19,452 bases of DNA, from the NCBI GenBank assembly GCA_964482605.1, contig CAYZYS010000029.1, positions 1 through 19,452 on the forward strand, in the 5' to 3' direction. This DNA is from Bacteroides_F sp964482605. Its GTDB lineage: Bacteria > Bacillota > Clostridia > Lachnospirales > Lachnospiraceae. The notes under the pieces are model-generated. The model did no database searches. It saw only the letters and a list, made by a program, of their open reading frames with translations, and had not been told where the DNA came from. The position numbers and the translations under genes are program-made. This document shows positions 1 through 6,563 of this stretch, piece after piece; position 1 is the stretch's first letter; each line of letters begins with the position of its first letter.

Positions 1-39
1 AATAATTGTAAACTAGAGCAGGAGATTATAAGTTTTTCA

Positions 40-68
40 TTGAAAAAGAGTAAATCATGAATTATAAC
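40..68 (+). promoter_or_regulatory. Candidate sigma-A promoter for the first gene
   Basis: TTGAAA at 40-45 and TATAAC at 63-68 are separated by 17 bases, close to the TTGACA/TATAAT consensus. Transcription would start near 75, leaving a leader of about 60 bases. The surrounding 1-80 is AT-rich and holds no gene. The call rests on motif match only. Confidence 0.45.
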
Positions 69-86
69 TACTAAAATTTTATTCAC

Positions 87-98
87 CTGCCATGGCAG
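87..98. other. 12-bp perfect palindrome in the leader of the first gene
   Basis: CTGCCATGGCAG at 87-98 is a perfect inverted repeat lying just downstream of the predicted transcription start (about 75) and upstream of the start codon at 135. Its position would suit a repressor operator, but a 12-bp palindrome can occur by chance and no regulator is seen nearby. Confidence 0.25.
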
Positions 99-134
99 CA
101 CCATCTCGCCACGTAGGGGACAGCGGGGGAAAAC

Positions 135-596
135 ATGAAACGAAAAAAGACCGTTGATGAACTGCATATGGCGATTGTGAAGGAAAGAGTGAAGAAGAAC
201 ATAGATATTGACGCCATTCTCTGGCAAGCGGTGATTGCCTATCAGGGATATTCATTTCACACGTGCTCCGGACTGTCATTTTCCTACACGGTCAAGAAAA
301 ACAAGAAGGGTATGTACACAGGGGAACTGGAAATTTCCAGAAAAGAAGGAAGCAAGACATTGACGAAAAGCTCTGTCCTGCTTGCATTTCACAAGGTGCT
401 TGAGGCAATGGAGGTTGTGGAGTTACCTGGTAAAGATGGTGAAAAGACCGTGGCTTTGATTGTGCCGGAGTACAAAGGCCCGAAGGCAATCGGACAGATT
501 TTTGGCATTTCATACGTGTACAGTCTGTTCTGGAAACTGGGGCTGATACGGGTTCCTGGGAAGGTGGAAGACAAGCTGAGAGGGAAAAAAGGGTGA
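135..596 (+). CDS. Hypothetical protein, 153 residues, family not recognised
   Basis: I cannot name a family for this protein. It starts at ATG 135 behind a purine-rich GGGGGA site and ends in TGA at 594-596. The N-terminus and C-terminus are lysine/arginine-rich and no signal peptide or long membrane segment is visible, so it is probably cytoplasmic. The middle looks like a compact alpha/beta domain: an aromatic stretch (AYQGYSFHTCSGLSF, about residues 35-49), a GELEISRKEGSKTLTKSS strand-turn-helix segment (about 64-81), and a GPKAIGQIFGISYVYSLF segment (about 114-131) that might form a hydrophobic helix. The basic character could fit nucleic-acid binding, but this is a guess. It stands alone between two promoters, so its role cannot be read from an operon. 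The coding call is supported by the promoter, ribosome binding site, and codon use like that of the neighbours. Confidence 0.75.
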   Translation: MKRKKTVDELHMAIVKERVKKNIDIDAILWQAVIAYQGYSFHTCSGLSFSYTVKKNKKGMYTGELEISRKEGSKTLTKSSVLLAFHKVLEAMEVVELPGKDGEKTVALIVPEYKGPKAIGQIFGISYVYSLFWKLGLIRVPGKVEDKLRGKKG

Positions 597-603
597 TAAT
601 ATT

Positions 604-631
604 TTGAATTTATCCTACAATCTGTTATACT
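604..631 (+). promoter_or_regulatory. Candidate sigma-A promoter for the VanZ-like gene
   Basis: TTGAAT at 604-609 and TATACT at 626-631 are spaced by 16 bases. Both hexamers differ from consensus at one or two positions. The predicted start of transcription, near 638, lies 36 bases ahead of the GTG start at 674. The promoter begins only 7 bases after the stop of the upstream gene, so the two genes can be expressed separately. Confidence 0.6.
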
Positions 632-673
632 ATAAGTAGTAATCAAATGTTGTTGATTCGGTGGAGGGAAAAT

Positions 674-1123
674 GTGAAAAATAAGAGCTTGATTTTGTCC
701 ATTGCAATGCTGTGCCTATTGGTGTTTGTGATAAATTTCCTGTCCTTTCAGAATGGAACCCAGACCACGAATGTCAGCAAAGGCATGGCAAGGGTGTTTT
801 TGGGAACCTTTGACATTGAAGCCACGGCTGCCAACATGAAGCTTTTTATTAACATATCCAGGATGATTGCGAGGATTGGGCTGTTTTTCCTGCTTGGGCT
901 GTTGGCTGTGTGTGTTGCAAGCGAGCTTGCATTTTCCAATGACATCTTAAGATATGCGCTGTGCGTTGCGTTTTGCGCACTTGTGGCATTCGAGACAGAG
1001 TGGTTCAAGCTGTTCATTGCGGGGCGGCATTGCTCGCTGTTGGATATGGGGATAAGCTTTGTGTCAGCACTTGCAGGGGTGCTGGCGTATACGTGTGCTG
1101 TCTGGGTGAAGGGCAGGCTGTGA
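674..1123 (+). CDS. VanZ-family small membrane protein (divergent)
   Basis: The protein has 149 residues and about four membrane segments (roughly 5-24, 64-84, 91-106 and 122-145). VanZ-family proteins carry an RKxxHF motif and a DExxQxFxxxRxxxxxD motif. Here the second motif is partly kept (E109, F114, R118 and D124, within FETEWFKLFIAGRHCSLLD), but the D and Q positions are T108 and K112. In the first motif only R63 remains clear, with R67 where H is usual. VanZ gives low-level teicoplanin resistance in enterococci; most chromosomal relatives have no known function, so resistance should not be inferred. I chose GTG 674 because GGAGGG at 663-668 sits 5 bases before it; the in-frame ATG at 647 has no such site. 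An intrinsic terminator follows at 1184-1210. Confidence 0.7.
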   Translation: MKNKSLILSIAMLCLLVFVINFLSFQNGTQTTNVSKGMARVFLGTFDIEATAANMKLFINISRMIARIGLFFLLGLLAVCVASELAFSNDILRYALCVAFCALVAFETEWFKLFIAGRHCSLLDMGISFVSALAGVLAYTCAVWVKGRL

Positions 1124-1183
1124 ACGGTCTGAATGTGCCTGCATGTGAATTTGCTTTTTGGACATAATATGTATTAGTGAAGG

Positions 1184-1210
1184 ATGCCTCGCTGTTTCGG
1201 GGCATTTTTT
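1184..1210 (+). terminator. Intrinsic terminator after the VanZ-like gene
   Basis: Bases 1184-1191 pair with 1198-1205 to give an 8-bp stem (one G-U pair) around a 6-base loop, followed directly by a run of six T (1205-1210). It closes the VanZ-like unit 60 bases after its stop codon and separates it from the protease gene at 1242. Its position also argues against any protease start codon upstream of 1205. Confidence 0.85.
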
Positions 1211-1241
1211 AATAATGCTGCATGCAAAGGGTGGGATTGAC

Positions 1242-1901
1242 ATGGGAGATGGCGTTGACAGGATTGAGCGTTACGGGCAGGCTGAGCTTAAGGGTGATGG
1301 CAAGGGGGCAAGGCTCCAGCTTGTGAGCATAATTGGTGAGATTGAGGGGCACAGTGCCCTTCCGGCGGCAAGCAAGGCAACAAAATATGAGCATATACTG
1401 CCGCAGCTTGCGCAGATGGAGGATGATGCTGATGTCAGCGGCATACTGTTCCTCATGAACACGGTCGGAGGGGATGTGAGTGCGGGGCTTGCGGTGGCGG
1501 AGATGATATCGTCATTGTCAAAGCCAACGGTGTCGCTTGTGCTTGGGGATTCCCATTCGATAGGCGTTCCGCTTGCTGTCGCCTGCGATTATTCCTTCAT
1601 AGTTCCCACGGGGACAATGGTAATCCATCCGGTCAGGATGAACGGCACCATAATCGGGGCGCCCCAGACCTACGATTACTTCAAGCTGGTGCAGGACAGG
1701 ATTGTCGGCTTCATTGAGAGGCATTCAGCCTGTGCGGCGGACAGGGTTGAGGCAATGATGCTGAACACGGAGATGCTGACACGTGACCTGGGTACGGTAC
1801 TTGTGGGGCAGCAGGCTGTTGATGAGGGGCTGATACATGAGGTCGGGGGCATTGGACAGGCATTGTCCAAGCTCAGGGAAATGACGCTGGAGTATTTTTG
1901 A
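1242..1901 (+). CDS. tepA: TepA-type ClpP-fold serine protease
   Basis: This 219-residue protein belongs to the ClpP/crotonase superfamily, most like TepA (YmfB) of Bacillus. The catalytic triad can be placed by comparison with ClpP: Ser106 in GDSHSIGVPLAV, His129 in MVIHPVR, and Asp182 in LTRDLG. The oxyanion-loop region is NTVGGDVSAG (73-82). The SHSIG and IHPVR motifs are typical of TepA and differ from housekeeping ClpP. In Bacillus, tepA lies next to spoIIIE, and here the next gene is the FtsK/SpoIIIE translocase, which supports the assignment. TepA has been linked to protein export and to degrading spore small acid-soluble proteins; the role here is inferred. ATG 1242 is chosen because GGGTGGG lies 6-7 bases upstream; the earlier in-frame ATG at 1215 lacks a site and an upstream frame start would lie before the terminator. 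Confidence 0.85.
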   Translation: MGDGVDRIERYGQAELKGDGKGARLQLVSIIGEIEGHSALPAASKATKYEHILPQLAQMEDDADVSGILFLMNTVGGDVSAGLAVAEMISSLSKPTVSLVLGDSHSIGVPLAVACDYSFIVPTGTMVIHPVRMNGTIIGAPQTYDYFKLVQDRIVGFIERHSACAADRVEAMMLNTEMLTRDLGTVLVGQQAVDEGLIHEVGGIGQALSKLREMTLEYF

Positions 1902-1922
1902 TGACCTTTGATAATTTTTAGT

Positions 1923-1951
1923 TTGCACCACAATCCACTTCATAGTATAAT
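1923..1951 (+). promoter_or_regulatory. Strong sigma-A promoter for ftsK/spoIIIE
   Basis: TTGCAC at 1923-1928 and a perfect TATAAT at 1946-1951 are spaced by exactly 17 bases. Transcription would start near 1958, giving a leader of about 40 bases before GTG 1999. The promoter separates the translocase from the protease gene that ends at 1901. Confidence 0.8.
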
Positions 1952-1998
1952 TAACGGTAATGTTCTGTGATTAATTAGGTTTTCAAGGAGGGGGCTTT

Positions 1999-4764
1999 GT
2001 GGCTTCAGGTAGTGGCAAGGTAAATAAAAAGACAACAGCATCGGGGGCATCAAGGAGCTCTGGTGCCAAGGGAGGGAAGAAACCCCGTAAGGCATCTGCG
2101 CCTGCTGCTTCCAAGAAGCAGGCGGCAGGGGGCTTTGGCGATGAGATTTCGATACTGGTCACGGTTGCCGTTGCCATTATTCTGGTGCTTGGCTGCTTTG
2201 ACCTTGCCGGTGACTTTGGCAAATATGTCAATAATTTTATGTTTGGACTGATTGGGGTGATGGAATACATTTTGCCAATCATACTTGTGGTGTCCGCATT
2301 TTTCCTGGTTGCCAACAAGCAGCTTGCCATCGTGAGGATTAAGGTGGGGGTTGCCTTCATAATGGTGATGTGCATGAGCGGCTTTGTCCAGAAGCTGTAC
2401 GGTGTTCCGGATGTGACTCAGGGAATTGGGCACTTTTATTCCAATTCCGCACAGGAGCATGTGGGCGGTGGTTTTGTGGGCGGGCTTATATGTAAGCTGC
2501 TCAACCCGCTTGGCACGGGTGGTACATACGTTGTGCTAATTTTGTTGATAATCATTTGCCTGTTGTTCATAACTGAGCGTTCCATAATCAAGGGAATACA
2601 AAAGGGCGGCAGGAAAATGATTGACACCGCAAGGGATGATTATGAGGTGTACAGGGAGTATTCCAGCGAGTCGAGAAGGCGCAGGCAGGCAGAGGAAGAG
2701 CAGGCGGAGGAGGAGTACAGGGAGTATGCCCGTGCAAGAAAGGAGCGCAGGGAGCAGCGCCTTGAGGAGCTTCGCCAGAAGGAGGAAGAGGCTGCGAAAA
2801 AGCCAAAGCGCAGGGATAAAAAGGCAAGGGGTGTTGTTTTGGCAGGTGATACACCGGGTGAGCCTGAGCCAAGGCTCATAGCGGGAGGTGACCTGACCGA
2901 GCTCACCATTGGCGTGGAGGATAATTTATCCACATTTGACATACAGGATGGTTATTCAAAGGACATATATGACCCGAACAGCGCAGGCTATGGGGACGAG
3001 ACGGATGACCCGCAGGGGGATGCCCAAGCCAGTGAAGCTGTGGCGGAGGCTGAATCCGGCGTGTTTGTCAATACGGACATAATGCCGGTGAAGGCTGCGG
3101 CTGTGCACGGTGCAGGGAATGACGGCGGCGCTGTCCATACAGCTTCGCATGCCAGTGAGGGTACTGCCGGTACGGCTTCGCATGCCAGTGAGGGTGCTGC
3201 CGATACGGCTTCGCGTGCCAGTGAAGGTGCTGCCCATTCAGGCGCATCGGCAGTGAAGCCTGGCACGGCGGATGTGCCAGGTGACGCTGAAAAGCCGCAT
3301 ACATACAAGTTCCCGCCTTTGTCGCTTTTAAAGGAGGGAAAGAGGAATGCAGGAAGGAATGGTGCGGCTGAAAATGAGAAAACCGCACGTAAGCTTCAGC
3401 AGACATTGCAGAATTTTGGCGTACATGTCACCATAACGGGGACAAGCTGCGGCCCAACCGTGACAAGGTATGAGCTTCAGCCTGAGCAGGGGACGAAGGT
3501 GGCAAAGATCGTGTCCTTGAGTGATGACATTAAGCTTAACCTTGCGGCATCTGACATCAGGATAGAGGCGCCGATTCCCGGCAAGTCGGCAATTGGGATT
3601 GAGGTTCCCAACAAGGAGGCGACGGGGGTATCGTTAAGGGAACTGCTTGAGTCAAGGGAATTTAAGGAGCAGGGCTCACCGATAGCATTTGCCGCAGGAA
3701 AGGACATTGCGGGCAATGTTGTGGTGGCGGACATAGCGAAGATGCCGCATGTGCTCATCGCAGGTGCGACAGGCTCAGGTAAGTCGGTGTGTATCAATAC
3801 CATAATAATGAGCATATTGTATAAGGCAAGACCAGACCAGGTACGGCTGATTCTCATTGACCCGAAGGTGGTGGAGCTCAGTGTGTACAATGGGATACCG
3901 CACCTTAGCCTGCCCGTGGTGACAGACCCTAAGAAGGCGGCATCAACCCTTAACTGGGCGGTTACGGAGATGACCGACAGGTATAACAAGTTTGCCGAAA
4001 TGGGCGTGAGGGACCTGAAGGGCTATAATGAAAAGCTGAAGAGTACCGTGGCTGAGGAGGAGCTCAGGGCTGCAATGCACATGCCGCAGATAGTCATTAT
4101 CATTGACGAGCTTGCCGACCTTATGATGGTAGCGTCAGGCGAGGTCGAGGATGCCATATGCAGGCTTGCGCAGCTTGCACGTGCGGCGGGAATCCATCTT
4201 GTGATTGCCACGCAGCGTCCGTCCGTGAATGTGGTGACGGGGCTTATTAAGGCAAATGTGCCGTCCCGCATAGCGTTTTCCGTGTCCTCCGGTGTGGATT
4301 CCAGGACGATTCTTGATATGAATGGTGCGGAGAAGCTGCTTGGAAAGGGTGACATGCTGTTTTACCCATCAGGATATGCAAAACCCGTCAGGGTGCAGGG
4401 TGCATTTGTCTCTGATGATGAGGTTGCTGGCGTTGTGGAATTTCTCAAGTCCAACGGGCAATCAGGATATGATGAGGAGGCAATTAACCGCATTAATTCA
4501 GGCGTACAGCTTAATGCTCCACAGGGTCAGGCATCAGGTGATGACAGGGATGAGTATTTTGCGGATGCGGGAAGGTTTATAATAGAGAAGGAAAAGGCAT
4601 CAATTGGTATGCTTCAAAGGTACTATAAAATTGGCTTCAACCGTGCCGCAAGGATAATGGACCAGCTTAGTGATGCAGGGATTGTTGGTCCGGAGGAGGG
4701 TACGAAGCCAAGGAAGATATTGATGAGTGCCGATGAATTTGAGGAATACCTAAGGCAGCACTGA
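1999..4764 (+). CDS. ftsK: DNA translocase FtsK/SpoIIIE
   Basis: This 921-residue protein is a membrane-anchored ATPase that pumps chromosomal DNA through the closing division (or sporulation) septum. A basic Ser/Ala/Lys-rich tail (1-47) is followed by four or five membrane segments between about 50 and 191, a charged Arg/Glu-rich, probably helical stretch (about 205-275), and a long low-complexity linker (to about 440) containing three 11-residue repeats. The motor domain has Walker A GATGSGKS (589-596, Lys595) and Walker B VIIIDELADL (Asp703, Glu704). The C-terminal gamma winged helix, which reads oriented DNA sites, is present (about 854-921, with YKIGFNRAARIMDQL). The start is GTG 1999, backed by AAGGAGGGGG at 1985-1994. 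No terminator is seen after it, so transcription may run on into fhs. Whether it acts mainly in division (FtsK) or sporulation (SpoIIIE) cannot be told from sequence. Confidence 0.95.
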   Translation: MASGSGKVNKKTTASGASRSSGAKGGKKPRKASAPAASKKQAAGGFGDEISILVTVAVAIILVLGCFDLAGDFGKYVNNFMFGLIGVMEYILPIILVVSAFFLVANKQLAIVRIKVGVAFIMVMCMSGFVQKLYGVPDVTQGIGHFYSNSAQEHVGGGFVGGLICKLLNPLGTGGTYVVLILLIIICLLFITERSIIKGIQKGGRKMIDTARDDYEVYREYSSESRRRRQAEEEQAEEEYREYARARKERREQRLEELRQKEEEAAKKPKRRDKKARGVVLAGDTPGEPEPRLIAGGDLTELTIGVEDNLSTFDIQDGYSKDIYDPNSAGYGDETDDPQGDAQASEAVAEAESGVFVNTDIMPVKAAAVHGAGNDGGAVHTASHASEGTAGTASHASEGAADTASRASEGAAHSGASAVKPGTADVPGDAEKPHTYKFPPLSLLKEGKRNAGRNGAAENEKTARKLQQTLQNFGVHVTITGTSCGPTVTRYELQPEQGTKVAKIVSLSDDIKLNLAASDIRIEAPIPGKSAIGIEVPNKEATGVSLRELLESREFKEQGSPIAFAAGKDIAGNVVVADIAKMPHVLIAGATGSGKSVCINTIIMSILYKARPDQVRLILIDPKVVELSVYNGIPHLSLPVVTDPKKAASTLNWAVTEMTDRYNKFAEMGVRDLKGYNEKLKSTVAEEELRAAMHMPQIVIIIDELADLMMVASGEVEDAICRLAQLARAAGIHLVIATQRPSVNVVTGLIKANVPSRIAFSVSSGVDSRTILDMNGAEKLLGKGDMLFYPSGYAKPVRVQGAFVSDDEVAGVVEFLKSNGQSGYDEEAINRINSGVQLNAPQGQASGDDRDEYFADAGRFIIEKEKASIGMLQRYYKIGFNRAARIMDQLSDAGIVGPEEGTKPRKILMSADEFEEYLRQH
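3139..3237 (+). repeat. Three 33-bp in-frame tandem repeats in the ftsK linker
   Basis: Units lie at 3139-3171, 3172-3204 and 3205-3237 and encode residues 381-413. The peptides are TASHASEGTAG, then TASHASEGAAD, then TASRASEGAAH. The nucleotide sequences differ at only a few positions. The unit is a multiple of three, so copy number could change without breaking the frame. The repeat lies in the disordered linker between the membrane anchor and the motor. Confidence 0.9.
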
Positions 4765-4815
4765 TTACCAGTGTGAACGGTGACGGATGTACAGAGGGTA
4801 ACTATTTATTTACAT

Positions 4816-4857
4816 ACACCTGGGATGCAGGCAGTCTGCATACACTGCATCCGGTGT
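4816..4857 (+). promoter_or_regulatory. Leader stem-loop before fhs with two alternative folds
   Basis: ACACC (4816-4820) pairs with GGTGT (4853-4857), and GGATGCAG (4823-4830) pairs with CTGCATCC (4845-4852), giving 13 pairs with a 2-base bulge and a 14-base loop. The same 5' segment ATGCAG (4825-4830) can instead pair with CTGCAT (4836-4841) around a 5-base loop. The two folds exclude each other. The structure ends 8 bases before the GGAGG ribosome binding site (4866-4870) and has no T-run, so it is not a standard terminator. It may control translation or RNA stability. I could not match it to a known riboswitch. Confidence 0.5.
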
Positions 4858-4875
4858 TCAGGAGTGGAGGACAAC

Positions 4876-6549
4876 ATGAAGACTGACATTGAAATTGCGC
4901 AGGAGGCAAAGCTGCTTCCAATCAAGGAGATTGCGGCACAGCTTGGAATTGGCGAGGATGACCTTGAATTGTACGGTAAGTACAAGGCAAAGATATCACA
5001 GGAATGCATTGACAAATGCAAGGACAGGGAGGATGGAAGGCTTATTCTTGTCACTGCAATCAACCCGACCCCTGCCGGGGAGGGGAAAACCACGGTCAGC
5101 ATAGGACTCACGGAGGGTCTGTGCAGGCTGGGGAAAAAAGCTGTTGTGGCACTTCGCGAGCCATCCCTTGGACCGTGCTTTGGCATAAAGGGCGGTGCGG
5201 CAGGCGGGGGCTATGCACAGGTTGTTCCAATGGAGGATTTGAACCTGCACTTTACAGGTGACTTTCATGCAATAACCTCTGCCAACAACCTGCTGGCTGC
5301 AATGCTTGACAATCACCTGCAGCAGGGCAATGAGCTGGGGATTAACCCGAAGAAGATAACCTGGAAGCGCTGCGTGGACATGAATGACAGGGCGCTGCGC
5401 AACATTGTGATTGGAATGGGCGGCAACACGGATGGCGTTGTCAGGGAGGACCATTTCATAATAACTGTTGCCTCCGAGATAATGGCGATACTCTGCCTTG
5501 CAGAGGACATGGAGGATTTGAAGAAGCGGCTTGGCAGGATAATAGTTGCGTATGATTATGCCAATAAGCCCGTGACGGCTGATGACCTTAAGGCAACAGG
5601 GGCAATGGCTGCACTTTTGAAGGATGCAATCAAGCCGAACCTGATACAGACTTTGGAAAACACGCCTGCAATAGTGCATGGCGGTCCATTTGCCAACATA
5701 GCCCATGGGTGCAACAGCGTCAGGGCTACCAAGACGGCATTGAAGCTTGCGGATTACGTGGTTACTGAGGCGGGCTTTGGGGCTGACCTTGGGGCTGAGA
5801 AGTTCATGGACATCAAATGCCGTATGTCGGGGCTGAAGCCTGATGCCGTGGTGCTTGTTGCCACCGTGCGCGCGTTAAAGTACAATGGCGGTGTTGCCAA
5901 GGCTGAGCTTGGGACGGAGAACCTGGAGGCGCTTGGGCGCGGGATTTCCAACCTTGACAAGCACATTGAGAATCTTAAGCAATATGGTGTGCCAATTGTG
6001 GTGACACTCAATTCATTTGCCACCGACACTGAGGCGGAGTATGAGCTGATTAAGAAGCACTGTGAGGCAGCGGGCTGCCGCTTTGCGTTGTCACAGGTGT
6101 GGGCAAAGGGCGGAGAGGGCGGAAGGGAGCTTGCAATGCAGGTTCTTGACACACTCGCCACAACCAAGGGCAGCTTTAAGCCGTTGTATGGTGATGACCT
6201 TACCCTTAGGGAGAAAATAGAGACGGTTGCCACAAGGATATACGGCGCGGCTGGGGTTGAGTATTCCGCTACTGCCGACAGGTCACTGCAGCAGCTTCAG
6301 GAGCAGGGCTTTGGCTCGCTGCCTGTGTGCATGGCAAAGACGCAGTATTCGCTGTCTGACAACCCGAAGCTGCTTGGAAGGCCGGAGGGCTTCACGGTGA
6401 ACGTGCGTGAGGTCTATGTGAGTGCGGGCGCAGGCTTTGTGGTGGCGCTGCTTGGCAACATAATGACGATGCCTGGGCTTCCTAAGAAGCCTGCCGCGGA
6501 AAATGTTGATTATGATGTTGAAAAGGGGCAGATAACAGGCCTTTTCTAA
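4876..6549 (+). CDS. fhs: Formate-tetrahydrofolate ligase
   Basis: This 557-residue enzyme joins formate to tetrahydrofolate using ATP, giving 10-formyl-tetrahydrofolate for purine synthesis, for Met-tRNA formylation and, in acetogens, for the Wood-Ljungdahl methyl branch. The length is normal for the family. The nucleotide-binding loop PTPAGEGKTT (64-73) and both family signatures, GIKGGAAGGGY and VATVRALKYNGG, are intact. ATG 4876 is chosen because GGAGG at 4866-4870 is 5 bases upstream and the protein then begins MKTDIEIAQEA, the usual start; the open frame extends further upstream, through the leader hairpin, without support. murE follows after 14 bases, suggesting co-transcription. Fmt, which uses the product, lies 4.4 kb downstream. 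The presence of fhs alone does not prove acetogenesis. Confidence 0.97.
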   Translation: MKTDIEIAQEAKLLPIKEIAAQLGIGEDDLELYGKYKAKISQECIDKCKDREDGRLILVTAINPTPAGEGKTTVSIGLTEGLCRLGKKAVVALREPSLGPCFGIKGGAAGGGYAQVVPMEDLNLHFTGDFHAITSANNLLAAMLDNHLQQGNELGINPKKITWKRCVDMNDRALRNIVIGMGGNTDGVVREDHFIITVASEIMAILCLAEDMEDLKKRLGRIIVAYDYANKPVTADDLKATGAMAALLKDAIKPNLIQTLENTPAIVHGGPFANIAHGCNSVRATKTALKLADYVVTEAGFGADLGAEKFMDIKCRMSGLKPDAVVLVATVRALKYNGGVAKAELGTENLEALGRGISNLDKHIENLKQYGVPIVVTLNSFATDTEAEYELIKKHCEAAGCRFALSQVWAKGGEGGRELAMQVLDTLATTKGSFKPLYGDDLTLREKIETVATRIYGAAGVEYSATADRSLQQLQEQGFGSLPVCMAKTQYSLSDNPKLLGRPEGFTVNVREVYVSAGAGFVVALLGNIMTMPGLPKKPAAENVDYDVEKGQITGLF

Positions 6550-6563
6550 AATTAACGGGGGAC

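Noticed and set aside
1242..1901. Housekeeping ClpP protease
   Set aside because: The SHSIG and IHPVR motifs and the location beside the FtsK/SpoIIIE gene fit TepA, and there is no clpX or tig gene nearby.
3139..3237. Repeats as a possible CRISPR array
   Set aside because: Units are directly adjacent without spacers, in frame inside ftsK, and encode a linker peptide.
4765..4875. A tetrahydrofolate riboswitch before fhs
   Set aside because: fhs genes in Clostridia can carry one, but the conserved core and pairing pattern I recall are not visible in this 111-base region; only the simple alternative hairpin is.
4996..5706. A 236-codon minus-strand open frame opposite fhs
   Set aside because: The plus strand encodes intact fhs signatures here; the minus frame gives a His/Cys-rich, low-complexity translation typical of antisense shadows.
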